Below, piece by piece: positions 33,372 to 44,817 of a stretch of DNA of 64,000 bases. How positions within the stretch are numbered: position 1 is the first letter of the stretch; every line of letters begins with the position of its first letter. The notes under the pieces are model-generated. The model did not search any database, had not been told where the DNA came from, and saw nothing but the letters and a program-made list of their open reading frames with translations. A program made the position numbers and the translations under genes. Where the stretch lies: contig JBAIAA010000107.1 in the NCBI GenBank assembly GCA_037893245.1, positions 124,001-188,000 on the forward strand. Reading direction: 5' to 3'. The stretch comes from Crossaster papposus (Eukaryota; Echinodermata; Asteroidea; Velatida; Solasteridae).

Positions 33372-33844
33372 CTGTGAGAGCGAAATGTGTTATTATATTA
33401 AAAACTATTAGGAGGGGGCAGTCAAAATTATATCCGATTTTCAAGAGCTAAGGCACAAATAAGGAAATAACATGAGTAAACTTGAAAAAGGCTACTCGGT
33501 AGAGTGCAGATTTCCACCCTAAATGTTATCCAGATTTCTAATCTGCCCACAGATCAATCTAAAAATATAAAGGAATCATCCTTGTGACCCACCAAGTTTC
33601 GTTAACATTCCTCCCAAATAAATTTCATAATCCTCCTAGCAAACAAACAAACAAACAAACACCCCTACAGCCCAACACCTACAAAGTCGGGACCGGCCCT
33701 CGGTTTCCACCTAGATCACAGGTATAGGGACCAGTTGGGAACCAAGCCCCATTTCCGGGACCGAAATGTTCTTTAATCGTCATATTTGAAAATAAGTATA
33801 TAAAATGACAATCCTGTCAAAAAAGTGTAAATTACCACATATTT
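33372..33844. other. Non-coding stretch
   Basis: Contains an (AAAC)n run near 33645-33661 and nothing else identified. Confidence 0.4.
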
Positions 33845-34590
33845 TGCTTTGTGTGGTCCTGGCATTGATGGCAAGTTGAATATTTGTGTTTGTCTGGTCC
33901 CGGGATTGATGGTAAGATGAGTATTTTTGTTTGTCTGGTCCCAGCATTGATGGTAAGATGAGTATTTGTGTTTGTCTGGTCCCAGCATTGATGGTAAGAT
34001 GAGTATTTTTGTTTGTCTGGTCCCAGCATTAATGGTAAGATGAGTATTTGTGTTTGTCTGGTCCCGGCATTAATGGTATGATGAGCATTTGTGTTTGTCT
34101 GGTCCCGGCATTGATGGTAAGATGAGTATTTGTGTTTGTCTGGTCCCGGCATTAATGGTATGATGAGTATTTGTGTTTGTCTGGTCCCGGCATTATTGGT
34201 AAGATATGTATTTATGTTTGTCTGGTCCCAGCATTGATGGTAAGATGAGTATTTATGTTTGTCTGGTCCCAGCATTGATGGTAAGATGGGTATTTTTGTT
34301 TGTCTGGTCCCAGCATTGATGGAAAGATGAGTATTTGTGTTTGTCTGGTCCCAGCATTGATGGTATAAGAGGAGTATTTCTGTTTGTCTGGTCCCGGCAT
34401 TAATGGTATGATGAGTATTTTTGTTTGTCTGGTCCCGGCATTAATGGTATGATGAGTATTTCTGTTTGTCTGGTCCCAGCATTGATGGTAAGATGAGTAT
34501 TTCTGTTTGTCTGGTCCCGGCAATGATGCTAAGATGAGTATTGCCGTTTGTCTGGTCCCGGCATTGATGATAAGATGAGTATTTTGGGGG
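33845..34590. repeat. 41-bp minisatellite, about 18 units
   Basis: The unit contains TTTGTCTGGTCCCAGCATTG followed by ATGGTAAGATGAGTATTTGTG. GGTCC recurs at 33855, 33896 and 33937, an exact 41-bp period. It is unrelated in sequence to the 41-bp array at 9041-9745. Minus-strand frames rich in GPDKHKYSSYHQC are translated repeat. Confidence 0.9.
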
Positions 34591-34734
34591 TATGTGTGTG
34601 ATGGGGCGGAGAGGGGGTGTACCTCATATATGCCCGCAAATGGTAATACAGTCAGACTGTTTTAATTCACTTCATTACGATGATGATAACGAAGACTATT
34701 ACTGTTTCCATTCTCTATAATTATAATAAATAGC

Positions 34735-34813
34735 ATGTGGGGTACCTCAAGGTTCTGTGGTGCTGGGCCCATTATTTTTTCCTGTTTAATATAAATGATA
34801 TTTGTAATTCATA
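34735..34813 (+). pseudogene. Decayed reverse transcriptase fragment
   Basis: TGTGGGGTACCTCAAGGTTC encodes CGVPQGSV. It is followed, after frameshifts and a stop, by LGPLFF and then a YINDICN-like string. These match motif blocks of the LINE ORF at 41319-43277 (GVPQGSVLGPLFFILYINDICN). Only about 80 bp remain. Confidence 0.65.
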
Positions 34814-35060
34814 GAAAACCAGCTAACAGAAGAATGAGATTTTTAACAACGTGTATTGCTACTTCTAAAATCTAAATTTTTGCTAGCAGAACATTGTAAA
34901 AAAACCGATTGTCCACATTTGAGGCATCGAAATATTAGTCAAAGTAAAATCCAAATTTCTTCAAGCAAAAAATTGAGTTTTTTAAATTACCGGTGTCGCA
35001 ATTTCTGAAAACCTAAAATTTTACTAGCAGAAAATCAGAAAATGCGGTTGTCCACTTTTG
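34814..35060. repeat. Diverged direct repeat
   Basis: Two segments of about 120 bp share TTTACTAGCAGAA/TTTGCTAGCAGAA and GGTTGTCCACTTTTGA/GATTGTCCACATTTGA. Confidence 0.45.
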
Positions 35061-35292
35061 ACGCTCCATAGTATACGTTACAAGCATGGTGGCATACGCT
35101 GACAAACGCGAGGATACGCCAAACTAAATTGTTAAGCATGCTTACAAAATGTGTGCGTATGCCTGCGTAAAGGGTTCATACGCTTAGCATACTGTAGGCA
35201 TACGCTGAATACACCAAAGGTACGCTAGAGGTAGGTTACGGCCTAGGTCGAGTACGCTGGACATAAGTTGCCATAGGTTGGCATGAAGGTTT

Positions 35293-35665
35293 ACCATAAT
35301 ATTATTATTCTTTCTGGTAATAAAACCGCAAGGATCCTTCAAAATTGCCTCAAGGCACTGTAGCTCGTAAGCAAAAAGAACCCCGTAGACAGAGGCACAC
35401 AGCCAGGAACACCGGGGATACGCCAAACCCCTTCTCTTCGTCTTAGTGATAAGTGTTCTGGGTTCTTTTACGTGTATTATACAATTTTATAATGAAAATG
35501 ATATATACACACAGTATAAATAATACAACACACGGGACGTCCCATCCGAAGGACGAAGCAACAGTGGTTTAATTGCCTTGCTTAAGGACACACGTGTTGA
35601 GGCCGGGGTTTGAACCCACGCTCTGCGAACAGAAAACCCAGCTCTCAACCGTTCGGCCACGACAC
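35293..35665 (-). mobile_element. tRNA-derived SINE
   Basis: Read on the minus strand, it begins GTGTCGTGGCCGAACGG (pol III A box). The B box GGTTCAAACCC lies at 35607-35617. A body with TTAAGCAAGGCAATTAA and GTGTTCTGGGTTCTTTTACG follows, then a tail of ATAATAATATTATGG. A Leu/Ser-type tRNA head plus a conserved body is typical of SINEs in marine animals. It sits inside the TACGCTGG-rich foldback region. Confidence 0.7.
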
Positions 35666-35756
35666 TTCACATAGCGCATTGATAGCGTATGAGTAACAAC
35701 AGTTGCGCTTTGAATACGATACTCATACGCAACTAATACGCTGGACATACGCCGAC

Positions 35757-36153
35757 AATAAGCCATTTGCGCGTGACCCCGAGTTAAATTTGAATAACAT
35801 CTGGTACACTGACTTGCTCACACAGCTTGGCACAGTTCAACTTTAAATTCCCCAGACCAACGACGATGTTGCTATATCACGTGATTCGGGGCAAGCCTTA
35901 CGCGTCATACGCTAGCAACCCCCAGCTCTGGAATGATCTGGTGTCTTTTTGCCATTCTCACCCATTGTAAACAATGTATTGGTGCTGAGCGTCTCTTACG
36001 TAACTATGCAAAGGCTTGCCCCGAATCACGTGATATAGCAACAGTGTCTTTGGTCTGGAGAATTTAAAGTTAAACTGTGCCAAGCTGTGTGAACAAGTCA
36101 GTGTACCAGATATTATTTAAGTTTAACTCGGGGTCAAGCGCAAATGGCATATT
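35757..36153. repeat. Foldback with arms of about 143 bp
   Basis: The left arm 35757-35899 and right arm 36011-36153 are inverted copies. They share CACGTGATTCGGGGCAAGCC, the TTGGCACAG block and the GACCCCGAGTTAAA block, and are separated by about 110 bp. Flanking TACGCTGG/CATACGC strings on both sides (35080-35290, 35680-35755, 36155-36300) suggest the core of a larger palindromic element resembling the one at 60348-62532. Confidence 0.8.
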
Positions 36154-36159
36154 GCTGGC

Positions 36160-37105
36160 CATACTCAGGCCGTACGCTATTCATACGCTACAAATATGTT
36201 CAATACGGTTAGGTACACGCACAATTCCGTATTTTGAGGGCTTGTTGTGCGTATGTAAAATATGTTATGAAGTGCCATACGCAACAGTGTGACAGCACCT
36301 TAGCGGAAATTTCTTTAAAAATGCATCTTTAGACGCACCGTTCGAAATTGGTCTTTTTTTTCTTCTAAAATAACAGTTTGCCACTTGCCAGAAAGAATAA
36401 TTCCACAGGGAGTTTAGTCCCATTACTACCGATATCTTTAAACCAAGTACATGCTTTATAACATTTCGTCAGCTACAAATGATGGATGTTACCTTTAAAT
36501 TAGTTCACTGAATCATTTATCCAAATTACTAAGACCACTGTTTTAATTATCATCAACATGTACTTGACACACAAATATTGACAATTTCAATGATCCGTTA
36601 AGTAATTGTGAAACACGATCAAGCATGTAGTGTTTTTAAAACATCAATTTGGCCGACAGTGCATGTAATTACATAATATTAATAATTAAATCCTAAGCCA
36701 TTTCATCAAATATGTTTCAACAAGGAAGATGTACTTATTTTAGGCAAGATTCATGGCAATTCATGTTTTCTTTTTGCTGGGTTATACTGCAAATTAAGCA
36801 CCCCTTAACACCAACAGCTGCCAGTGACTGTTTCAGCTAAACATTCCCCTAGTTCTCTGTGTACATTTCTTGGTTTACATGTACATACATATCCTATATT
36901 GTACTTATTTCATTTTAAAAGGGAAAATTTACTTGTTTTAGGCAAAATTCATGGCAATTCATATTTTTTTCAAATCATTAAAGTTGGGATTAACACTAGT
37001 AGCAAGACTCATTAGGATATTTAATTCATAATGCATGTTACATACAGTAACCATGCATTTCATCGTGGTGTGATCTTTCCATTGCAACAGTGAAATTGCA
37101 CTGTT
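36160..37105. other. Non-coding AT-rich region, partly duplicated
   Basis: No gene. Blocks at 36548-36640, 36699-36765 and 36908-36962 recur at 37347-37430, 37497-37530 and 37616-37672, so about 0.7-0.8 kb is duplicated in tandem around the MITE at 37110-37339. Confidence 0.5.
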
Positions 37106-37109
37106 TCAA

Positions 37110-37339
37110 CCAGTTCACGCCAGGATTATTTTGACATTGACCAGACCCAGGATTGTTTTTCACAAACCTTGAGGGTTCGAGTCGGCATATGTGGGTAGCA
37201 CACCTGATATTTCTGGCCTTGCTCGCTGCGAGCCAGTCGCTGACAGATATTTCCGGCCTTGCTCGTGACGTGTTCATCCTCATCCGTTTTGAATTCCGGA
37301 AAAACTTTGCGTGTATACACGTCATCCGACGCTAACTGG
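37110..37339 (-). mobile_element. TTAA-type MITE (piggyBac-like), diverged copy
   Basis: Inverted ends CCAGTTCACGCC and CGCTAACTGG. TTAA follows the right end (37340-37343); the left flank is TCAA, a one-base change. The internal sequence matches the reverse complement of 49943-50179. Confidence 0.75.
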
Positions 37340-37672
37340 TTAATTATCATCAATATGCAAGTAAAAACACACAAATATCAACAATTTACACTGATTCAAG
37401 AAATTGTGAAAAACTATCAAATGTAACTGATACAAAAAGGGATTCCTTTTCAGTTAAATCTTAACCGTTCCATAAAAGCAACCACACATTTTAGGCCACA
37501 TTTCATCAAATATGTTTCAACAGACCTCCTTGGCTTGACATTGTGCTGCAATTGTTCATCTTTTCCCATCAGAAACCACACATTCCTTTAGACATTTTCT
37601 TGGTATTGTATATATTTCATTTTAAAAGGGAAACTTTACTTGTTTTAAGCAAGATTCATGGCAATTCAAAAT

Positions 37673-38980
37673 AAAGAAGGGGGTGCATGGTCCCCATTTG
37701 AACCCCAGGTCCTCCCTTGCATTGGATTACCTATTTTTTTTAATGACCAAGACAACATTACACCTAGACCTGAAGTTGCCAATTTTTTTACTGGATTAGT
37801 TTAGAAACTTGATGTTTGTGGCATTTGATAGAATAATCCAGGATCTTCCTTTTATCTCGTGCGCGTAAAGTCACGTGACCCTTCCTTCCGGTCCAAACCG
37901 GAAGTGCCTTATAATTTGAAAATGAAAAATTTCATGAACTTACTTTCAACGATGTTAGTGTCTTGCTAGAATGAACTTTTCAAACAAATTACCGTCGACG
38001 TCATAACATGTTATAGCGCCCTCTAGTGGCAGGTTGAAAATGGTTGAAATTAATAATATGTTTATGTGTGTGGCGAAGTTTGCTGAAACCACTTTATAAC
38101 CAGTGTATTTAAAAGGGAAACTCCATCCATAGTTTATAATTGCATAATGCTAAAGAGTGTCAATTGCCATTGTGACTTGATTTTTATTTCATTTTTATCG
38201 GTTTACCGAAACCGATAAAAATCATAAAACAGAGATTTCCTCGCACTGCGCTTACCGTCATGCGAGCCGCCATTTTGTTCTGGTTTATCGGTACATCCGA
38301 GATATTGTGACGTAGTGTCTGCACCATCAGTACGCGAAGCCCGATCGATAGCGGCCCTGCACGCGCAATGAATGCAAGTGAACCCTTTTGTGTACGGCAT
38401 AGTGTATACATAATGTGTACTGTACATGTGAAAGTGGGCTCAAAATAATACGGAGAAGGACCTGATGCCATAATTACTAGCTCACAGATTTTCTATTCTT
38501 CTCAGAAAATACAAAAATAAACGATAGTTTGTGGCGCCTCAAGTCGATATTCTGCACAGAAATGCAATACATGTACTCGCAATAGTCGGGCGCCGTACAA
38601 CATACGTCTGCATAATGTAGTTGGCCACGTCAAGGTAGGATACCAGTGCGAACAACACACAATAAAGCGATGTGCAAACACTACGTCATAATGTCCCGGG
38701 TGAGGCGGGAAATTTGAACAATGATATGGACGCGCCCATGTACTCCTGAATGGCAAGAAATCGTGAATATAATAGGCGCGTGAGTCGTTCTCGATAACAA
38801 ATTTTGACGTCACCAGACCGGAAGTTGACGCCATCATACAATTGTATGTGATTTATTACGTTTTGACCTTTAAGCCGTATCTCAGCAACGGAACATGCTA
38901 AAATAAAAAAAAAATTGTATTGGGTTGGTTAGGTAGTTTACCGAAAGTTTACAAATGTGTGACGTCATCGGTTTAATCAC
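37673..38980. other. Intergenic region with short palindromes
   Basis: No supportable gene. Notable motifs: GTCACGTGAC at 37870-37879; the ETS-like palindrome CTTCCGGTCCAAACCGGAAG at 37885-37904; a hairpin at 38191-38222 (14-bp arms, core TTTTATCGGTTT/AAACCGATAAAA); and GCCGCCATTTTG near 38266. The minus-strand frames at 38184-38471 and 38502-38837 show no domain. Confidence 0.4.
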
Positions 38981-39099
38981 TTTAAATTAACTTTAATCTG
39001 TTTAAATAACCTAAATTCGTTTTGATTACTTTTAATCTGTTTATAATTCCTTTTGAATGGTTTTTGAGGAAAAAATACAAATGCGAAAAAGCCCTATGT

Positions 39100-39740
39100 T
39101 CTTTTCCTTCAGACTTTTCTCCATAGAGTTTGTGCACGTTTTTCTTCGACCAATACACTTTGGCAAGTCCGAACGACTTGGGACTTGGCACACAGTTGAA
39201 CCATCACCCAAGGATGGTCCTAGAACAAAATTTGTTGCGATTACGTCATTAGTGGTCACGTGACGTCACGTTAAATGTTCAATTTTTCCCCATAGGTTTT
39301 GTACACGTTTTTCTTCAGACTATTGACTTTGACACTGGTAAATCCGATCGACTTGAGACATAGCACACACCTCGACCACCATCCACAAGTGGGCCAAGAG
39401 AAAAATCGTCACGGTGACGTTATTGTAGGTCATGTGACGTCACATTAAAGGTGTAGTTTTTAAGACCCTTGCGTCAAACTTGGTATACAAGTATGTGTTA
39501 TAGACTAAAATTAATCACTAAAAATTAATGATCACGTCAACGGGTGTCATGTGATGTCACATTAAAGGTGCAGTTTTTCCTCTAAGATTCGGACACGTTT
39601 TTTGTTTACCAATATATATTTGGCGCTTGGGTAAATCCAACCGACTTCAGACTTGGCACACACTTAGACCACCACACACATATTGAAAGTCATTGTAGAC
39701 ACTCGAAACAGCTGTGTTTGTCCACAAACACATTTCTAGG
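39100..39740 (+). repeat. Diverged tandem units of about 120-170 bp with CRE palindromes
   Basis: Four units share CCATAGGTTTTGTACACGTT, AAATCCGA-CGACTT and GTGACGTCAC-TTAAAGGTG. Perfect TGACGTCA lies at 39261-39268 and 39435-39442. A further unit at 44230-44490 also adjoins a Crypton-like fragment, so these probably belong to that element. Confidence 0.6.
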
Positions 39741-39774
39741 TTTTTTTTTCTTTTTCTTCTGTTTTAGTCTCCTC

Positions 39775-40345
39775 TCCATTGGGTTTGTACACATTTTTTG
39801 TTCAGCAGATGCTGCTAACTCGGCAACAATGTCAGACGCCCTTAAAGGAGTGGTTGAATTCTCACAAAGTCGAGAAAACAGGAACTTTTTACCCTTGTTT
39901 TTTTTTAGCCAACATATCTACACTTTCTTTCATGTTAACTGGCATGAGAATTGGAACTCCACGCCCTCGCTTTCCCCGCACCATAAGCAATGTCAGCCTT
40001 TTTAGAGAAACCTTTTCGGGTGGAGTTAGCTTTCGAGAATTTCATCATGAACAGCTCTCTTGGATTGTACTTGCTGATTATAGTTGTCAACCTCAATACT
40101 TTCATATTTTGGTCTTCTATTGTACAAAACAACCTGTGTAAGTGTCACCTTGGCCAGCTCCTTGTATGTTTTAGCCGTGAGTTTTCCATCTGCGTTAACC
40201 TTTTTGCTGATTACCAATGGCCACGCGTATGACATTGTACAATTGCATACCCAGTAGAGATTTACACAATGCAACCATGGAGATTCCTTCTTATTCCTCC
40301 ATGATGCAACTGAATTTCATGATGATGAGGTTTTGTAGCAATCAA
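39775..40345 (-). pseudogene. Crypton-like recombinase fragment, with the empty MITE site
   Basis: The minus strand encodes KVNADGKLTAKTYKELAK, VVLYNRRPKYESIEV and later AYGAGKARAWSSNSHAS with frame changes. It is about 95% similar by eye to 49600-50220. At 39842-39845 the TTAA is uninterrupted, where the other copy carries a 237-bp MITE. The fragment continues into the tandem units at 39100-39740. Confidence 0.6.
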
Positions 40346-40469
40346 CAGTGCAGTCATATTGAGGGGAATTTTTTTAAAGCAACCAAGCTTTATGTGATTT
40401 GGTGATGGAAAACAACTTATCAATCTTGCAGTGCCTGATTTATGTTGATCTTAACGTTTTTGTTCCTGT

Positions 40470-41375
40470 TCCTTCTTGTTCATCTTTGCTTTCACTGTGA
40501 GTGTCTTGTTGTGGATCTTGTTGTTAATATCTCTCCAGCTTTTATTGTCATGCAGGTCGTTGGCTCTTTTGATCATCCGTAAACTAAGGGTTTTTCCTGG
40601 AGTGGCCATCTTAAAAAATTGTTGTTGTATTTCACTCTGGCTTATAGTCAGGTTCATAAGTGTAAGGACACAATACTGACTATCTTTCATTATGCAAACA
40701 CAATCTTGACTTTCTCATATATTACTATTTGCAATCATTTTTTTATTTTAGATAATATTGTACATCATGTACATATGTTTAAGAGATAAATAATGTGTGA
40801 ATACAGGATATTTCGTTTTAAATTCACGTTTACAAGCATCAAAATGGCATCTAAAAACGGGACACAGATTAAAAAAAATTTCATCAAAATTTCATTAAAT
40901 CAAAGACTTTAATATCCCTTATTTATTTTCATTACTTTGTGCATATTACTTGAGTAAGTAAATATACTGGCCCACAAAAAAAATACGCACATGAACGCTG
41001 TGATCTGCGTGTTCCAAAAGTTACACGTCGTGTCCACCACATCATATGATGTTCAAAAAGCCAGATTGTTTTTTTTAAACCTCATTCTTGCCAAACTAAG
41101 CAATTGTTTTCTGAATTAGCTGCATAATCATCGTGTAAAATGTCTGTACATCCCCCATTAATATAAGGATGAAAAAAATCCACACATCGATCACTCATTT
41201 ATGTTCGTGTCCACTTGTACGTTAAATGTTGTCGCAATTTAACTGGTAATCAACAGAATCCTGAGTTGGCCAGTACACATGAAAAGTACCCTGTGTCGAT
41301 GACCTGAAGGTCACTTATTTGCTAATTTACGCGTCGTGTCCACTGCATTCTGTTTCGCGTCTTATTGTAACTAAC
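40470..41375. other. Non-coding stretch with GTGTCCAC motifs
   Basis: No gene. GTGTCCAC occurs at about 41030, 41206 and 41334. The same 8-mer, on either strand, recurs beyond the LINE at about 43753, 43938, 44060 and 44203. Confidence 0.4.
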
Positions 41376-43277
41376 GTAAGTTTTGATCAAACATGTTGGA
41401 ATAAATCTACTTATACTAGCTTTAAAAATAAACTTAACTTTCTGATTAAATTATCCAAAAAGAATTATCTATATAAAAAATTCAATGAAGTAAAAAATAA
41501 TATAAAAGGTACGTGGAATGTAATTAATTCTCTTTTAAATAAGCGTAAACAAAAAAGTAGCTCCTATTTTAACCATGATGGCATTAACATTACGAACGAC
41601 ACCGAAATTGCTGATTCATTTAACAACTATTTTGTTAATATTGGCAGCAGTCTTTCTAGTGGACTACCATTATGTAACACCTCTTTTCATTCATTTTTAA
41701 ATACCCGATGTTCGGATTCATTCTTCTTGTCACCTATTACCCAAGAGGAGATTGTGGACAATATTAACAAAATTCCTTCTGGCAAGGCCCCTGGTTTCGA
41801 CGCTTTGAATTCTTTTGTAATAAAACAGGCAAGGTATTCGTTAGCAAAACCTTTAGCTATTATTTTTAATAAATGTCTAACAGCAGGAGTATTTCCCGAT
41901 GGCTTAAAAATAGCCCAAGTTATACCAATCTACAAAAAAGGTTGTAGACATGATATTACTAATTATAGACCAATTTCAGTTCTGTCGACATTCTCCAAGT
42001 TATTTGAAAGGCTTATATACATTAGGTTAATATCTTTTATAAACAAGAATGATATTCTTTCGGAGGCACAATTTGGCTTCAGACAAAACCGGTCAACTGA
42101 ATTATCAACATCATATGTTCTCAGTAAAATATGTAATGCGATCGATCATAATAAATTTTCAATTGGCATATTCCTTGACTTATCTAAAGCATTTGACACA
42201 GTCAATCATGAAATATTAATAAGTAAGATGGAACATTACGGGGTGCGTGGGATTGCCTTGGACCTATTTAAAAGTTATCTGACTAACAGAAAGCAGTATG
42301 TGTCTTATAATTCTGTAAACTCAACTGATCGTGATATTGTCTGTGGAGTACCACAAGGTTCTGTGTTAGGTCCTCTATTTTTTATTCTTTATATAAATGA
42401 TATTTGTAACACCTCCGACATTATTTCATTTTGCTTATTTGCTGATGACACAAGTTTACTATATACTCACCAAAATGTTGACACTGCTGTTAGAAACCTC
42501 AATGTTGAACTTAAAACAATTAGCACTTGGCTCTTAGCAAACAAATTATGTCTTAACTTATTGAAATCTAACTATATGATTTTCTGTGCCCATCAGTATA
42601 AATATTCTCAATCTGTTCCTCTAATTTTAAATGAATCAAGGCTAAACCAAGTAACAACTACTAAATTCCTAGGAATAACTATTGATGAGCATCTCACCTG
42701 GAGAAACCATATTGATGACATAGCGACAAAAATATCTAAAAATGTTGGCATAATGAACCGTCTAAAATATTACCTGCCCAGTAGAATCTTGTTAACTCTG
42801 TATAATTCTTTTGTTTTGCCATATTTAAATTATTCAATCTTGACTTGGGGGGGTTCTTCATCTAAATACAACAAACTGTTTACCTTGCAGAAACGAGCAG
42901 TCCGAATAGTATCAAAAGCTGGCTATCGTGATCATTCCCTTCCTTTATTTACAAACCTGAGTCTTTTACAGTTTTATGACCTGTACTATTTTAATTTAGG
43001 CAAATTGATGTATAAATTTAAAACCAATGTATTACCAAGTTGTTTTAATTCATTCTTCATGTTAACCTCTGACATTCATTTGTATAATACCCGAAGTACT
43101 GCCAAGAACAATTTTTATGTCCAGTTTAGCCGAACAGAGTTGTGTAAAAATAGTGTTTTTAAACGTGGCACTTTATATTGGAATAGCTTAGACGAGTCCC
43201 TAAAATCATCAAACTCCCTCTCTATATTTGTTAAAAAGCTGAAATTCTATCTCCTTGATTCACATCTATATAATTAG
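41319..43277 (+). CDS. Reverse transcriptase of a truncated L2/CR1-like LINE
   Basis: The 652-aa frame has no internal stop. The first 20 residues or so are probably flanking sequence. RT motifs in order: SGKAPGFDAL, YRPISVLS, FLDLSKAFDTVNHE, GVPQGSVLGPLFFILYIND (from residue 343) and catalytic FADD at 374-377. The C-terminal block has LYNTRS and FKRGTLYWNSLDESLKSS, typical of the L2/CR1 side of the Jockey group. The APE domain is absent, so the copy cannot act alone. An open frame this long indicates a fairly young insertion. It is clearly different from the CR1 LINE at 11963-16994 in sequence, AT content and tail. Confidence 0.88.
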   Translation: MLIYASCPLHSVSRLIVTNVSFDQTCWNKSTYTSFKNKLNFLIKLSKKNYLYKKFNEVKNNIKGTWNVINSLLNKRKQKSSSYFNHDGINITNDTEIADSFNNYFVNIGSSLSSGLPLCNTSFHSFLNTRCSDSFFLSPITQEEIVDNINKIPSGKAPGFDALNSFVIKQARYSLAKPLAIIFNKCLTAGVFPDGLKIAQVIPIYKKGCRHDITNYRPISVLSTFSKLFERLIYIRLISFINKNDILSEAQFGFRQNRSTELSTSYVLSKICNAIDHNKFSIGIFLDLSKAFDTVNHEILISKMEHYGVRGIALDLFKSYLTNRKQYVSYNSVNSTDRDIVCGVPQGSVLGPLFFILYINDICNTSDIISFCLFADDTSLLYTHQNVDTAVRNLNVELKTISTWLLANKLCLNLLKSNYMIFCAHQYKYSQSVPLILNESRLNQVTTTKFLGITIDEHLTWRNHIDDIATKISKNVGIMNRLKYYLPSRILLTLYNSFVLPYLNYSILTWGGSSSKYNKLFTLQKRAVRIVSKAGYRDHSLPLFTNLSLLQFYDLYYFNLGKLMYKFKTNVLPSCFNSFFMLTSDIHLYNTRSTAKNNFYVQFSRTELCKNSVFKRGTLYWNSLDESLKSSNSLSIFVKKLKFYLLDSHLYN

Positions 43278-43585
43278 TTATAATTTATGAAATTAATTTA
43301 TGTGTCTCTCACCAGCTTGTGTTTTCTAGTGTGTGTTTTGTTATATTGTTTGTTTACGTATAATGTCATTTGTCCTTTGTGTTGACCGTATAGATTGTCT
43401 GTCAATAGGTTCGGGTACAAAAGCAATTCGCTTCACCTTATACCTAAATGTTGTCATTAATTTGATTATAATTTTATACTTCTGTATATAATTATAATTA
43501 GATCATTTAATTGTTTACTCTTTGTTAAAGTGAATTCTGTTTTCTTCTATTCTGTGCTAATGGCAGCGTTGAAATAAATGTACTA

Positions 43586-43616
<31 letters not shown>
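41380..43616 (+). mobile_element. 5'-truncated L2/CR1-like LINE with poly(A) tail
   Basis: Reverse transcriptase coding sequence without endonuclease or ORF1, then a 3' UTR of about 300 bp and an A tract of about 30 at 43587-43616. The 5' limit is estimated from where RT-type sequence begins. 5' truncation is the usual result of incomplete target-primed reverse transcription. No target duplication was identified with confidence. Confidence 0.75.
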
Positions 43617-43619
<3 letters not shown>

Positions 43620-44229
43620 TTCCTTAAATTCTACCAGATCAAAATGTAAATAACAACAAAAAAGGTACGTATCAACATTAAGTTCAACATTTTACCATGT
43701 TTTAGTAGGAAAACTTGCTGCGAGTGGCGACCTTTTTTGTTAACGTTGGTTTAGTGGACACTAACATTGGTTTCAGTAGACAGCCATGTTGGCAGGTTGG
43801 TGTATTTTTTGTAACCTGTTTGAGAACCATGCAATGAAAACAGGCCACTGTTAAGGCAAGTACCTTGAAGGCTTTAGTTGAGCAAGTGATAATAAACTTG
43901 ACACACTTGAAATGTTTGCCTTGATTTAAAATTTATGGTGTCCACGTCATTTTTGTAACTAATGTTAACATGCATGATCAGATCTTGAAAACTAAGGGTA
44001 TTTAATCACTGGTTAAATGGTAAAACTTTAGTAGTCTAGCTTAACGGTAGTTAGTTACGGTGTCCACCTTTTAATATGCCGATAAAAACAAAGTCTTTTT
44101 TTAAATTTTTTACTTCAACATAGGAGGAACACATTAACTTAAATAAAAAAAAAATTAAATAAATTTCTTTGACTTGACTCAATGACTCAACTGAGAAGTG
44201 GACACCATGTAACTTTAATGCGTTAAATT
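43617..44229. other. Non-coding AT-rich stretch
   Basis: No gene. It carries four GTGTCCAC/GTGGACAC motifs (about 43753, 43938, 44060, 44203). Confidence 0.4.
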
Positions 44230-44494
44230 TATACGACAATCAGAGAAAACGCTGCTTTCCAGTAGGTGATGGTGACATCATCGCCTGCATGTGACGTCAC
44301 ATTAAAGGTGTAGTTTTCCCCATAGGATTTGTACACATTTTTTTAACCAATAATATCTTTGTCACTTGGGTAAATCCGATCAACTTCAGACTGGGTACAT
44401 ACTTAGACCACCACACACAAATTGAAAGTAATTTTAGACACTCGAAACAGCTCTGTGTTTGTCCACAAACACATTTCTAGTTTATTATTTCCTT

Positions 44495-44715
44495 CTGTTA
44501 GTCTTTTGAGGACAATCAGGTCCTTAGCCTCTCCTTTGAAAACCATGTTGTTGGGTTCATGGTTGCCCAGGTTACGAATATGCAGCCAACTCTGCCGCTT
44601 CATTCTTTTTTCCTCCTTTGGGATTGCCAAAACTTCACAAACCAATGTTTCCTGACAGTGGTGCCTACTGCAATGCCAGGTGAGTTTCTGCTGAGGTTTT
44701 CCACAGAACAAACCA
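44495..44715 (-). pseudogene. Crypton-like zinc-finger fragment
   Basis: The minus strand encodes FCGKPQQKLTWHCSRHHCQE then WLHIRNLGNHEPNNMVFK, matching the N-terminal part of the copy at 48580-49143. A CRE-unit repeat adjoins at 44230-44490 and the 36-bp minisatellite starts just beyond. Confidence 0.6.
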
Positions 44716-44817
44716 TCATTGACCAGTGTGGGTTCGAATATACCGGGGTACATGTAGATAGTGAAACTGTAGGAGCTAATGGCTACATGATGCCGAGTCT
44801 CAATTGAGTACATCTGG

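Noticed and set aside
33773..34523. Long minus-strand frames rich in GPDKHKYSSYHQCWDQTN
   Set aside because: Translation of the 41-bp minisatellite; they shift frame with each unit and have no start or promoter context.
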